A stretch of 64,000 bases of DNA, taken from NCBI GenBank assembly GCA_029215795.1, contig JARDYH010000004.1, positions 110,504,001 to 110,568,000 on the forward strand, read 5' to 3'. The notes beneath the pieces are model-generated. The model saw only the letters and a program-made list of their open reading frames with translations. It was not told the origin of the DNA and did not search any database. The position numbers and the translations under genes were made by a program. The stretch comes from Anniella stebbinsi (lineage: Eukaryota; Chordata; Lepidosauria; Squamata; Anniellidae). This document shows, piece after piece, positions 11,689-24,128 of this stretch; position 1 is the first letter of the stretch; every line of letters starts with the position of its first letter.

Positions 11689-12995
11689 ATCTAGACATAT
11701 GCGCTTATGCCCTTATGTTAAAGCTTTCACATAATTAGGAGATGCCCTAGATGGCTTTGCCATGTCCACCATATCCTCATTGCCCTACCACTCTGTGTGC
11801 AGTGACGAGCCTGCTCTACTCATGCAGGCACATTCAGGGTTCTAAACCACACAGGGAGCCCACAACAGACATTCTGCTGCAGACCTTTGCCTCAAAGTGG
11901 AGAGCAGTGGGGCTGGACAATGGGTATGCAACAAGAGAGGGCAGGGCCAGTGAGCACCTCCCTTCTCTCATCAAGTGAGCCCTTTAATGCTTGAGTAAAG
12001 CTATCAAAAGCTAGATATCTGGGAGAAAGGTGAACATAATGTGTAGCCCAGGCTTTAGCTGCTCCCAAGAAATACAATCCTGCCATTGCTCTTCAGCCAG
12101 TCATTACGTGGATAGATTTTTAATAAAATCAAAACATGGTATATAGCTAATAGATTAAGTTGTGCTACAAGATGCATGCAAGTAACAAAGCAAAAATTTA
12201 TGAGTTCTCCATAGTTCAAACTTTGGCAGGAAGCATTAGTCCTTTGTGAAGTTGTTTACTATTCAGAGAGTCTCTCAAAGACTGTCCTTACAAGAGCTGT
12301 AGCAAGTTTAAAATTCCTGGCACATCAGCCTTTTCAAACACGGCACGGTAGTATGTTTGCTGGCATGTGGCTTATTAAGCTTGCCTTGGCTGGTGTTCAC
12401 TACTGAGCTGAGTCTAGTCTGTCTTTGAGCCAACAATCTGTAGTTATAGATGCATGGGAGAAGCTATGAAAGAGGAAGATCATAAGAGTCCTCTAAGGCA
12501 AATCAATTTGTTGAGCAGGAAGTTAGAATTAAATGGGATAAGCAAGGATGGGATCACCTGACAAAATATATTTGTTTAAACATAAGATGTTACTTTTCAG
12601 TTTCTCTGTAGTAGATGATCAACATCAATGTACGGATGGGCTTGTTGGACCACCCATATGTGGAAATTATGATGTCTGAAGATTTCTTAGCACTGCTTGG
12701 CTTCTAATCTTAGCAGGAATTGAAATATTTCAAGACTGGAACATAACTTTCCAATCACAGAAGATAGACAAGGGGATTATCTAAGAACGCTTTTGAAAAT
12801 ATATGGGGGCCATTTTTGGATTTTGTATTAATAAAGGGGAAAGGTTGTACACCTTTAAAAGATTCTTTACAATTTTGGAAGAATGTATAATATAAAAGAA
12901 TAAAGGAAGGTCTCAGTGGGTTAGGGGAGCACTGGGGGGTTGTTAAGGTTATGTTAGTACATATTATTTTATGATTATGTTGTATTATATGTTGA

Positions 12996-13000
<5 letters not shown>
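11689..13000. other. Stretch without a recognised gene
   Basis: I see no coding or named repeat signal. The 128-codon minus-strand frame at 12755-13141 owes its Ile-Tyr run to the AT microsatellite and is not a gene. Confidence 0.5.

Positions 13001-13039
<39 letters not shown>
13001..13039. repeat. (TA)n microsatellite
   Basis: An uninterrupted run of alternating T and A of about 39 bases. Confidence 0.95.
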
Positions 13040-13041
<2 letters not shown>

Positions 13042-15395
13042 AGATAGACAACAGAATTGAACAGGTTATATCACTAGTGAAGTTGTTGTACCTTGTTTTA
13101 AAGATCCTGTCATTTTCTGAAAAATGGAGAACCCAGATCACTAGATTTTATATTGTTTGGTACAACTAGTCAGTGATAGCAAAACCCTGTTTGTGGTAGC
13201 AGAGGAATGTATGTTTATATAAATATGGTGTTCTCGAGGATATTTCTATTTATTTGAATAAGTTCTGATTGGCTTTAGCTATTTTCAGCTGAGGCAGAGA
13301 CAAGATTTGTTCTAATCTCATAGCCTCAGTAGTTCTGATTTAATTGGTTTATTTTGTTGGATAATCGGACAAATATATAAATGCAGAAAGACTATCATGA
13401 TCCATCTAAGAAGAATTCCAAAATGCAATGTTAAAAGATTGGTTTCTTTGCTAACATTACTGGAAAGAGGAAACCTATTCAAACAGACATATGAATAATA
13501 GAGATCACCAGATTAGCAGACAGGGAAAGTATAGCACACAAAAGCAGTTCCATTTTAGAAAGATTTGGGAAAGCATCCTGGAAATTGACAGGTCCATGAA
13601 CTAGCTATTCTATCTGTCAGACTTGTTTATCGTAGTATCTATTTGGCATTCCTCCCTGGATCTCTAAGCCTTAGGAACACTTTTTATGTTACTTCTACAA
13701 CTGATATTTTTACTTATTTTTGTGCATATTGCAAGGCAATCACATATGCGAAGTTAGAAAAGTATTTTTCTGCTTATGCAAACTTGCAGGAAATTTATAA
13801 CACGTTTCATGATGTTTTATAAACCTATCTTCCATTTGGGTGTTCATCCTGTTGTTTGATCCATCAGGTCTTAGTGTTGTTTAAAGGATTTCTTATTCAT
13901 GTATTTGAGGTACATTAGACAGGGTGAGCTGGCCTGCTATTGGGATTTTCTGTCTCAGGAACCAAAATATCCTGAGCCATTTCTGCCAAGTAGGCTAGGA
14001 CTGCAAGATGCACATGTCATAATGTTAGACATTGGGCCATTCAGATAGCAGGAGCACAAGTATCCTGTGGCACCAATATGTTGAGAGCAGAAAGGGGCCT
14101 GGGATGTTAGTCTCACCTGAGATGGGGGATGCCAGGAATCTGATAAGGCTGGAGCAGATCTTGGAGTGGGGCTGCTGGCTAGGGTTTGATAATGTAGGCT
14201 ACAGTGCAATAGAGATACAGGTAGCTAATAGGAGTGACTACTTCACACCTTTTTCTCCCTGCAAAAGGAATGGGTTCTCATCCATTAAGTATAATCCAGG
14301 CTTGACATTAGAAGTGCCAGAGGGACATCATGGCAGACTCTCCATGCCAGTCTCCCTAAGCATCTCTTAGAGGTGGGTTAGAAGAACTACAACCTCCACA
14401 TTTGATTTACCTGATTCTTTATTCTATGTTCCTTCCATAAAGTTCTTGTCTGGTTAATGATATCTTCATTTCTCTTCCTCCTATGGGAATACAAGCACAT
14501 CCAGCATTTTTCTCCTTTTCTCCTTTACTTATATATGCAAGACTAGTGTGTCTATATAGGCATAATAAAAAATGGAGGCTAAAAGAGGAGGCAGATTTTC
14601 ATTAAAATTTGCATATGCTAATATATATATGTATTGATTCATTTTTAGAAATAATTACCATAATTCCTTCTCTCACCATAATGGAGAAGACTGTGATCTG
14701 GAGACCTGTGTTGCCTGCTCAGTCTAATATCCTCATTTTAGTTTTTGCATTATATTTTATGCTGTGTTGGCATGTTAGTTGTTCACTATTCTTACTAGGA
14801 TTGTATTTGTATTTTGTGTGTTATTGTTATGTTTTGAATTATACAATGCCTAGAGAACATTATTTATGAGACATTCAGTTATTATCTTCATCATCATCTG
14901 GGCTTAGTGATTAGGAATGCATATACATTCACTTTACAGCTTCATTATGTGAGACATAATGGAAGAAGAATAGTGCATGAGCCAGAAGCTGACTTCTGCA
15001 CCTCACTGCATATATATCCTACAAATGTGAAAAAGGCCTTCTGTGTGGAGAAAAATGCTAGATTAAGAAGTATCCATTTATAAAAGTTATAGGGGTTATT
15101 TAGGCCATCCCATTTAAAGAAAAGGGATCATCACTACCCATCTGAACAAAAGATCTTTCATCCAGTTCGCACGATCTCTTTTTATCATGGTGTTAACTCT
15201 CTTTTGTTATTATGCAACAACTCTTTAATTTAAACATATTTATATGCTCCTTTTTTGCCATTCATAAAAAAAAAATGCCCAAAACAGCAAGACAGAAATC
15301 TTGATAAGGATGGGATGTTTGGGCTCACTGAAATTCTCCAAACTTCACCTTGAAGCTCAGTTCGCCTCACTCCCATTTTGGTGTGCAACCTGTTT
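13040..15395. other. AT-rich stretch without a recognised gene
   Basis: No domain-bearing frame is visible. The segment looks like ordinary unique AT-rich intergenic or intronic DNA. Confidence 0.45.
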
Positions 15396-15755
15396 TAGGC
15401 TACCTCCACAAGAGAGGTTTAATGCTCTTTGAAGGCTCATTATAAATTTTACCTCCACACCAGCGGAGCGCAAAACGGGCGTAGAGGCGCGTTATCTCCC
15501 GGATTATGCGCATTATCGAATGCGCGTTAAATAGCGACTTTTATTTTGCTCCGGCCGTTAAAGCGCATTTTTGCCGTGTGAACAAGCGATTATGCGCATT
15601 AACTTCTTGTAAAGCGCTTTTTGGACATCAGTTAATGCGCTTCGCCGCCTCTCGCCGCCTCCCGTGCAGAGGGATTAGGAGTAAATGCGCCTCCGCGATA
15701 ATGCGCATAATCCCCGAACCGGGCGCAAAAGCGCATCCTTGTGGAGGGGGCCTTA
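15396..15755 (+). mobile_element. CpG-rich inverted-repeat element, copy 1
   Basis: A 360-bp block strikingly richer in CpG than its surroundings. It contains repeated copies of an ATGCGCAT-like palindrome, for example ATTATGCGCATTATCG. The ends TAGGCTACCTCCACAAGAG and TCCTTGTGGAGGGGGCCTTA are rough inverted repeats. A second copy lies in the opposite orientation at 43987-44333 and aligns along its whole length. No coding capacity is apparent; the 87-codon frame at 15506 is a product of the GCGC-rich composition. It is most likely a MITE, transposase unknown. Confidence 0.65.
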
Positions 15756-16100
15756 GTTTGCTTGACTAGGAAAAGTGTGCATTTCTGTGCACATTTTTCG
15801 AAAGCGAACGCTTTCACTTTGTCGAAGAAAGCATAGAAATGGGTTTTTTTTGTTTTTGTTTTTTAAAAAGCACATTAAAAATATGCATTTTCCAAATATG
15901 CTCATAACTTCGAGAATATGAGGACATTTTTTTTTAAAAAAAGTCCAGGGTTACGAACAGGACAAGTTTGGATATTTTGTGAACTGAAGCAACATTCTTT
16001 TGTATATCCCTAACCCTCAAAACGCAAAAGGTCGTCATATTGAGTTTAGCCCTCCGAATTATGTGCTAGCTTGAAACATGATGAGAGGAGAGCAGCATTA

Positions 16101-16140
16101 CACACACACACGCACACACACACACACACACACACATACA
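16101..16140. repeat. (CA)n microsatellite
   Basis: A CA dinucleotide run with one G interruption. Confidence 0.95.
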
Positions 16141-16965
16141 TTTGGATATGTTGCAATCTCTCAAAGTTTTGTGGGAATTTCCATGTATTGTGTTAGCAAA
16201 ACGCAACCACCAACTGGCATTGTATATAGGCCTGCTCATGTACACCTGTCTGCGGGTAAGGAGCAACGGATAGACAGAGTGTGGTAAGTCAGGCAAGTCT
16301 GTAGGAATTTCCAGAAAAGCTGAGACTGGCACCAAAGTTATGGGAGATGAATGGCTACTGTCAAGAACAGTATCTCTTCCTCTTTTTTCCTAGTAACATC
16401 TAGTAAAGCACATGAGATGATTATGTAACTACATTGTCAGTTTTCCATGCCCTGTTAAGTGACAGTCTGTGAAATAAAGGGGATTTGGGGAAACTCTCCA
16501 CCTGGTAAATGTCACATCATGATTTTTGTAATACGTATTACTGAAGGGGAAAGGAGGAGACCTGGGGTTGCTTGGGGGGGGGGGGGAGGTAGCAGCTGTA
16601 CATCTCCAAAAGCATCTAGTTCTGGCCAGTATATTTAATAAGGCTGGCAGCATTTCCTGAGAGGAGGAGGAGGTAGCATCTATGCTGCCACCAAATGTGG
16701 CCGAAAACAGCATTAAATTAAAAAATCTGGAGGATCCTATTGAAACTGTTTTGTCAGTGGGTCGGTGAATGCCAAAATGTGCTGCTAAAATATTATCATG
16801 GCAGGAGAAACAAAGAAAGCCCCAGTTTTGGGATGGTATCTCAGAATTTAAAATATTGCTATTGTGTCAAAATTGATTAATTGTAAAAGATCTTGATATG
16901 GAAGACAGTGAAATGAGTTTTCGGGAAAAAATACTGTGTTCATAATGTTCTGTAATAACATATTT

Positions 16966-17009
16966 CACACACACATGCACACACGCACATACACACACAC
17001 ACACACACT
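16966..17009. repeat. (CA)n microsatellite
   Basis: An imperfect CA run with ATG and CG interruptions. Confidence 0.9.
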
Positions 17010-17195
17010 GTTGTAATGCTTCTCATTTCCCTTTCTTCATATAAATCCGTATCCATTCCTGGGGTTGACACACTTGTACCCAGTTCCAGCTACATTAAAA
17101 TATTCAATTTATCCAGCTCTCATGGTTTCATCCCTGGAGACTTTTTAAGATAGCTTCTCAGTTTGAATCAGGAAATGACCTATCCAAACAATGAG

Positions 17196-17427
17196 AGTGG
17201 CTGAATTCGGACAACATGATAGTCAGTGGTGTGGTAATAATCAACTTTACAGTTGTTCATCTAGGGGGTACTCCACACACAACATGGTAATAAATAATCA
17301 ACTGTGGTGTGGATGAGGATCAGCACTGAGTTGACTATGGCAGCATTCAGACAACACGATAGTCAATACAACTGACGATTGTTTCCCCCTCCCCAGTTGC
17401 TTATTGTGTCGTCCGAATTCAGCCAGT
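17196..17427. mobile_element. MITE family B, copy 2
   Basis: A 226-bp element (17199-17424). It begins GGCTGAATTCGGACAACATG and ends GTCGTCCGAATTCAGCC. It is flanked by AGT on both sides (17196-17198 and 17425-17427), a 3-bp target duplication. The interior matches copies 1 and 3, including the AACATGGTAATAAATAATCA block. Confidence 0.88.
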
Positions 17428-20074
17428 GAATCACATTATGTGATTATTATCAGAAACCATAGGGCAGTAGGTTCTACAGCTTGTATTCTAAATATGGTGG
17501 AATGGATTAATCTGAGACTTGGCAATGTAGAATAAGTTTGTTTTAAGATGGTCTGTGCCAATACTGAGGTAGAAAGGGTAAGAGATGGCGTATTTATAGG
17601 TGTTTAAAGTTTAAGGGAGAGAGAAATAAACAAAATGGAGAAAAAACTGGAGTGTCTGGAACAGTGAACAAATTTTGTTGCAGGATCCCACTTGTATTAT
17701 AATGCACATATTACAAAATCAGTAAACACATTACATTTGTGAAAGAGCACCTTTCCCCGTATATATGTACCTTAAGCCTAAGACCATCTTCAGAGGTCCA
17801 GGGTTTTCCCAATAAATGAAGTGTGATGGGGAGCTACCAGGCAGAGGTTGCTACATAGATATTGGCCTTGTCTTCATTATGGTTTTACAGAGGTTTATTT
17901 GAGGACTTCCCTGCCCATGCATCATAATCTTAAGATCGTTTACAGCATTTATTCTGCTGTATTAGTTGTTGTTGCTGCTGATCCTGGTTTTATTTATTTT
18001 AGTTTCTAAAATTCTATGTAATATTAGATTGTTGTCTCAGAGACTAATCCTGTGACTTGTAAATGGTGTCTGGGGATCCAGGGGATGCTTCAATTCTCTT
18101 CCTCCATAGCTAGGACCATGGGGGAGGAGATCCAATCGTGGCTCTTCTCCACCCCTTCCCAGTCACCACAGAAGACTCAGCAGTGGCTCCTCTTCTTAGG
18201 TCATGTTGCAAACTTGGAACAGGACAGGGACATGCTGGTAGAGAGGGCAGAGGGGAGGAAGTGGCTCTACTGGATCCAGGAAGTTAGGAGAGGTAGACAG
18301 GTCTCTTAGCCCATTAAGCTCAAAATGCATTTTGAGAGGATGGGAGGCTAGCAGGCCTTTAGAGTTCCACCCTATTGGGCATGACTTAGGATAGATGGAA
18401 GGCTCTGAGATTGGAGCCGTCCATCTATTGAGCATCAAACCTGTTGCATTGTACTCTTCACCTTACTTACTGTTTTAAATATTTTATTTTTAATTGATGG
18501 GTGGAATCAAGAAATAAAGGCAGCATATGCTGGAAAAACTCAGTGGCGTAGGTGTGTTTAGCAGAATCCTAGTTTTGGTTTTGAAAGAAGGCATTTTTCT
18601 TACAATTAAAACACTTGCAAATTCGTCTGACCCCTGGAGTGAACTTTGATTAATGTTATTGAAGACTGAGCAATTCCATGGAATATTTTGCTATTGATGT
18701 TTTAATGCCAAGAAAGAAAAGGATAAGATGTTTGAAACTATCAGTGGCATTTAGATATGCATCATTATCCATTAAATCTGGTCCAGTGTGTAGCTCCAAT
18801 GCAAATAAAGTTAGCTGTGACGAAGACCCATTCAAATTAATTTGCTGCATTGACATTTTTGAAAGTTGTATCCTAAAATAAGGGTATGCATGAAATGTTA
18901 ATGTATGAAATGGTTCGAACTAATAGATTACGATGACAAAAAATATTTTTAATCAGTGATAAGACATTTGTTGCAAGGGAGTATATATATAACCTCCCTC
19001 CAGGTCTATTAATTACTGTTTTCCCATCACTCAGACTGAGATTTGAATATGTTGTTTTAATGCAAGCTTACACAGCTTGCAAGTCACCAGTAATACAAAC
19101 AAAGTCTACCAGTCTTGTATAGGTTAACCCGTAGTTAAACAGAAGTAACATGGTGCTGCGATCACCAATTGCTTTGCAAATTTTCTGCACAGATATTCAA
19201 CTCAGCCTCATTCAACACACCATTGCTTTTGTGGGTTCTCATAATAGTAGAAATGAATTCTCAGCCTTTAAAAAAATGTTCAAGGGCCCCAATCCATTTT
19301 AAAATAAAATTTCAAGCCATTTAATATGTAATTATTTAATAAAAAATCAGTCATACTAATCCAGAATAAAGGAGTTTGAGAAATCACATCTCAGGCGAGA
19401 TGCAATTTCGAAAAACGCTGGCTTTGTGACTACAGATGCTTACTACTTCTAAAAGTGAAACTGTTCGTATTTAGAGACTGTATATGCGTTTATTAACATT
19501 TAATTTATGTTCCTAGTTTTGGGGGAAGTCCAGAATATCTTGCACAACACAATTCATAGAAGAGAAAAGTATTACCACATATTATTTATCTTTCAAATGA
19601 AGCACTAACTTTTTTTTTAATGTATTAACCAGAAAGAACAGATTGTGAGTGAAAATCCTTAGGAATTTCTCCGACATATATATGTTTAGTATGGCATGGC
19701 AAACCTTTGGACTTTCTTCCTATTATACATGTCCTCAAAAACTGCCAGTCCTTAGAAAATGACTGAATATCAATAATAAAAGCCACTCGAGAGTTGTAAA
19801 GATGGAGAAGAAACAGCTCGGAAGATGAAACTTTACATACTTGTGGTTTGACTGCTATAGGGTGATCCCCTCCTTTATTGAAGGGCAGCCCAATTTAAAA
19901 TAGGGAGAGCAGTAGGGGGATTTGAAGTTGTCCATTAACATTTAGCAACTGGACAGCAGGTTGAGCCGGCAAACAGATCACCTGATCACCGTTTCCTCGC
20001 TACAATGAGATGTACTGTATTTCTATTTAAATGATAGTGGGGGGGGGGGGGTTTCCCCTAAATTTGGAACAATA
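17428..20074. other. Stretch without a recognised gene
   Basis: The part at 18590-19560 is AT-rich, CpG-poor and free of obvious repeats. A phrase near 18470-18530 resembles a LINE 3' tail. A poly-G run sits at about 20039-20051. None of the short frames carries a recognisable domain. Confidence 0.5.
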
Positions 20075-20945
20075 AATTTTTCTTTATTTATGTAATTGCG
20101 TTTTTATACCTCCCAATAGCCGAAGCTGTCTGGGCAGTTCACAACAATTAAAACCATAAAATACGACACAATAAAACATAATATAAAACTTTAAAAGGTT
20201 TAAAACTACTGTATAAAACCAAAATAAAAACCACCAGCAGTGTAAAGATTTCAGTATATGATAACAGATGTAAAGATAACAAGAACTGGAAATTTAAAAT
20301 GCCTGGGAAAACAAGAACTTCACCTGGTACTGAAAAGATTACAATGTAGGCACCAGGCAAGCCTCTCTGGGGTGGGTATTCCACAACTGAGCCTTAGTAG
20401 CTGCCCATCTTACCTCATTTGGTGGGGGCATCCAGAGCAGTGCCTCTGAAGATCTTAGGGTCCAGGCAGGTAGATATTGGAGGAGATGATCCTTCAGGTA
20501 ACCCAGCCCCAAGTTGTCCAGGGCTTTGAATGTTAATACCAACGCTTTGTATTGGGCCTGGAAATTGAATGGCAGCCAGTGCAGGTCACAAAACACATAA
20601 TACATTCATATTAACCAGTCCACATTCACAACCTGTTTGCCATATTTTGAACCAGCTGGAATTTCTAGATGCTTTTCAAAGGCAGGCCCACATATAATGC
20701 ACTGCAGTAATCCAGACAAGAGGTTACCAGAGCATGGATAACTCTACATAGGCTCTCTCTGTCCAAATAAGAATGTAATTGGTATATCAGCCTAAAATGA
20801 TAAAGGTGCTCCATGCCACTGAGTCCACCTGTGCCTCTAGTGACAATGCTGGATCCAAGAGCTAATCTTTAGCAAGAGTTCAATCCCTTCCAGAACAAGA
20901 TGAACATCATTTACCCAGGCAGATGAGCCACCTACTAACAATACG
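20075..20945 (-). mobile_element. L2-type LINE fragment (3' end)
   Basis: A minus-strand remnant of the same family as the long element at 54495-57620. It keeps the 3' tail (TAGCCGAAGCTGTCTGGGCA on the plus strand) and, moving upstream, codes for pieces of the C-terminal polymerase region. The minus frame at 20339-20605 contains the phrase LHWLPFNFQAQYKALVLTFK, equivalent to [20 protein letters not shown] in the longer element. Internal gaps and stops show that it is an old, dead copy. Confidence 0.85.
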
Positions 20946-21004
20946 GTAGCAGTTCACATCTGTTTAAAACTGCAGGCGTGCTTGTAAAAAACTGAAATCT
21001 TGAG

Positions 21005-21150
21005 TATATATTTATTTATTTCTTATTGCATTTTTAACCTGCCACCCATATCTATGGATCTGAGAGCAGAATGCAATCAATAAAAGCAATTCAATCCAAA
21101 ATAAAAGAAAACCTAAAACAATAATCCACAATCCAACATATAAAATCAGT
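21005..21150 (-). mobile_element. LINE 3' tail fragment
   Basis: A plus-strand run of TATTTATTTATTTC followed by TTAACCTGCCACCCATATC has the structure of a minus-strand LINE 3' end with its terminal short repeat. It differs from the neighbouring L2-type tail, so it is a separate insertion. Family uncertain. Confidence 0.5.
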
Positions 21151-21189
21151 TCTGACAGATCAGAATGACAGTTTACCACGTGCGCTCAT

Positions 21190-21512
21190 TCAGACCTATC
21201 AGAACGGAAACGATCTTTAAAAAAAAATATAAAATCGAGGGTTGGAGGGATCGATCTCAAATTTCATACACATACTTAGGCATACCCCATAAGCACTGTG
21301 ACCAAGTTTCAAGCCTCTAACTTTTAAAATACAGAAGTTATAGGTATATTTATATGGCAGTCCGATAAAATGATAAAATCGCCCGAAAATTATCGTCTCC
21401 GATGATTAACATAGGTTTTTCTATCGTATTGTCATCGTTAAACACATGCACGATAATGACCTTATCGTATCGTTATCGTACATTTTAACGATACGATACA
21501 CATCCCTAGTAT
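21190..21512. repeat. Repeat-like block with clustered ATCGT/ACGAT motifs
   Basis: The right half is dense in CGAT and ATCG words, for example CTTATCGTATCGTTATCGTA, and ends ACGATACGATACACATCCCT. This is unlike the surrounding CpG-poor DNA. It looks like an interspersed repeat of unknown family on the minus strand. No inverted termini are evident and only one copy is seen here. Confidence 0.45.
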
Positions 21513-21881
21513 ATGCACACCTTTACCTAATCATGCTACAGCTTCCTTCACACTGATTTTCCTTTTACATATAGAGATATATGTTCTAATTGTGTTAAAT
21601 CTCCTTTTCTTTCTTTTACCAGATGAATTGGGAGAGGCAGAAGAAGGACACAATTAGCTCGAGGCAGTTGGTCCAGCATCTTCTGTGTCTGCTCAAGAAG
21701 AGCAGATGAAGCATGTTATCAGGTCTCCAAGGTACAGTACAGAGATTAGCCTGTTCTGCCATAACATTATTAGAAATTATGCCAGTAAGCTGTTTCCTTG
21801 AACTGTATCCAAATGCCAGATATGGGGGGTGGGGGTGGGAAACAGAGCAATTTCCCCTCCTTTTTTTAAACATGTAACCAA

Positions 21882-22717
21882 TGCTATTCATAATTAGAGG
21901 GGCCATGCCATTGCTCTTGTTTTAGTCTCTTTAGGCATTGCGCCATGGCTTTCTGGTGGATAAAGAGAGGTTTACATGAAACCTAGGGACTGTTTGTTTC
22001 TAATCAGCTTCAAACAAAAAGCTGAGGACTAAAAACTTCTATATATATATATATATATATATATTTCAAAACCAAAATATCAAATTCAGCTTCAAACAAA
22101 ATAGGCATGGCCCCTCTAATTATGAATAGCATTAGCTACTTTTATTTATTTATTTATTTATATATTTATTTTAATAAATTTGTATACCGCCCCATAGCCG
22201 AAGCTCTCTGGACGGTTTACATAAGATTAAAACAATTAAAAACAATATACAAAAATTAAAACAGCAAAAACATACAATATACACATAATATACACATACA
22301 TTTAAAACCACTGTAATAACTTTAAAAAGCTATAAACCTAAAAACAAAACAAACCCAGGCTCATCAGATATTGCTAAATGCCTGAGAGAAGAGGAAAGTC
22401 TTGACCTGGCGCCAAAAAGATAACAATGTTGAAATTTTTAGTCCTCAGCTTTGTGGAGATAAATTTGCTGCTTTTTGAAGTTCCAAGAGTACCTGTAACA
22501 AAGCTCACCGTATCATATAATAAAACTCAGTAAAAGCAAAGTGAATATCACAATAAAGAGCAATAAATCTCAAAGCAGTAGCATCATTAGCAAAATAGAT
22601 TAGAAACAAACAGCTTAGCCATGTTCCCCAGTGGTTGGAAGTCCCTAGGTTTCATGTAAACTTCTCTTTATCCACCAGAAAGCCATGGCACAATGCATAA
22701 GAGACTAAAACAAGAGC
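21882..22717. repeat. Complex of nested inverted repeats
   Basis: Two sets of arms are visible. A perfect 28-bp inverted repeat joins 21882-21909 and 22104-22131. A longer, imperfect pair joins 21913-22003 (GCTCTTGTTTTAGTC...) and 22601-22717 (...GACTAAAACAAGAGC). The loop contains an AT microsatellite (22040-22063) and an L2-type 3' end. The arrangement suggests a local inverted duplication or an unrecognised foldback element later hit by the LINE. Confidence 0.75.
22137..22435 (-). mobile_element. L2-type LINE 3' end fragment
   Basis: The plus strand shows a TTTA short repeat, then ATACCGCCCCATAGCCGAAG and a stretch ending GACCTGGCGCCAAAAAGATA. This matches the 3' end of the long element at 54495-54770 in the same orientation. 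It is 5' truncated to about 300 bp and inserted in the inverted-repeat complex. Confidence 0.85.
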
Positions 22718-23948
22718 AACAGCACACCAAAGACTCTGTGTCTCTGGTAAATTATGCCCCCTAATAAGTTTTCTGATATATTCAACTAAATGTGTTGTTA
22801 TGGTATACATTCTGTGCCATTTCATATTCCCGGCAGGATATTCTTTGTGCGATCAAAGGTTTCCAAGGCTATCTACTGTTTCTGTATACACAAAGCATAT
22901 TTAAGATGCTTCCTCCACATCCCATCCCCCTCCACATGGGGGAACAAAGATCCAGTAATTTAAAAGAGCCTCACCGAGTGGTCAGACAGACAGACTGGAA
23001 CTCGGGAATTATAGGTGAAAGGAATGAAATGAAGGCCTGAAAGCTATAATTTCTCTATTTGTGGTTGCATCAGAGGCAGCTGTTAGAGGTAGGCAAATTA
23101 AAGATTTGGGCTCCCTTAGACAGTTAGCCTAGGAACAGAAAAGTACTGAGAAGGACAAATAATTTGCACCCATTTTAAAAAAAAAACTTCAGTAGCTTCT
23201 GAACATTTCTTGCCAGCCCTGTTGGTTTTCTTCTCATCCCAGTTATTCTTACAGCTATTCTCCTACAGATTGTAACCAATTATTTCCACCCTCAATATTG
23301 CTTGAGTTCACAGAGATTCTTGGGCCTCTGAGAGGCAGAGGTTTTGCACATGCAATAGCCATGTTAAAGTCTACTGAGTTACTTTTAAATGGTACGGGAC
23401 TTTAAGTGTGCTACCAGCAAGACACCCCTAAGATGTGCAATACTATGTGTGAAGAGTAATTGTACAGACTCATAGGTTGCTCCAGAGAAGGAATGATGGA
23501 GAACAAGCACCCCCCCCCAAAAAAAAAGTCATCCCTCCCCCCATCCCATTACCCTTCCCTGATTGCTGGAGCCCTGTGCTTAGTTGAGGGAAAGGCACTT
23601 CTCGCATATAATCATAAACTAGAAATTAAAACGAGGCAGCAATCCTAAGCATGCTTACTTGAAAATAACCCCATCAAAATCAATAGAAATTACTTCAAGG
23701 AAAGATGATCAGGATGGGAGCATCATTGTGCAGTACTGTTCTTCTCTTTCAGAAAACTAACATGTAGGGCAAAGCTCACTCCCTCAAAATGTGCCTTGCC
23801 CATGGAATACCCCTCCCAATATTTTTGTTTCTGGGGCCACCACTGTTAACATTTATGTTTAAACATTTTCTAAACATTAGAGTTCTCCATATATTATTAA
23901 CATTATATTCTAAACATATATTCTAAACATTAGAGTTCTCCATATATA

Positions 23949-23998
<50 letters not shown>

Positions 23999-24128
23999 CA
24001 TATTAACATGGTAGCTTCCCCTTACCCACCTTTGCCATTTTGTTTGATGTGGCTTACCTCACAAGTTGGAGTTGTCATGCTCTGTATATCCCCTACCACC
24101 CCACATCATTGGTGGCTGTTAGCACACT
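22718..24128. other. Stretch without a recognised gene
   Basis: No coding signal. A duplicated phrase near 23870-23945 (TTCTAAACATTAGAGTTCTC) precedes a long AT microsatellite at 23946-23999. Confidence 0.5.
23941..24000. repeat. (AT)n microsatellite
   Basis: A long, nearly pure AT dinucleotide tract. Confidence 0.93.

Larger units (their letters stand above)
15756..17195. other. Stretch with CA microsatellites and no gene
   Basis: It contains (CA)n tracts at about 16101-16140 and 16966-17009 and a poly-G run near 16575-16587. Otherwise nothing is recognised. Confidence 0.6.

Noticed and set aside
12755..13141. 128-codon minus-strand frame with an Ile-Tyr run
   Set aside because: The run is the translated AT microsatellite, and the frame has no domain.
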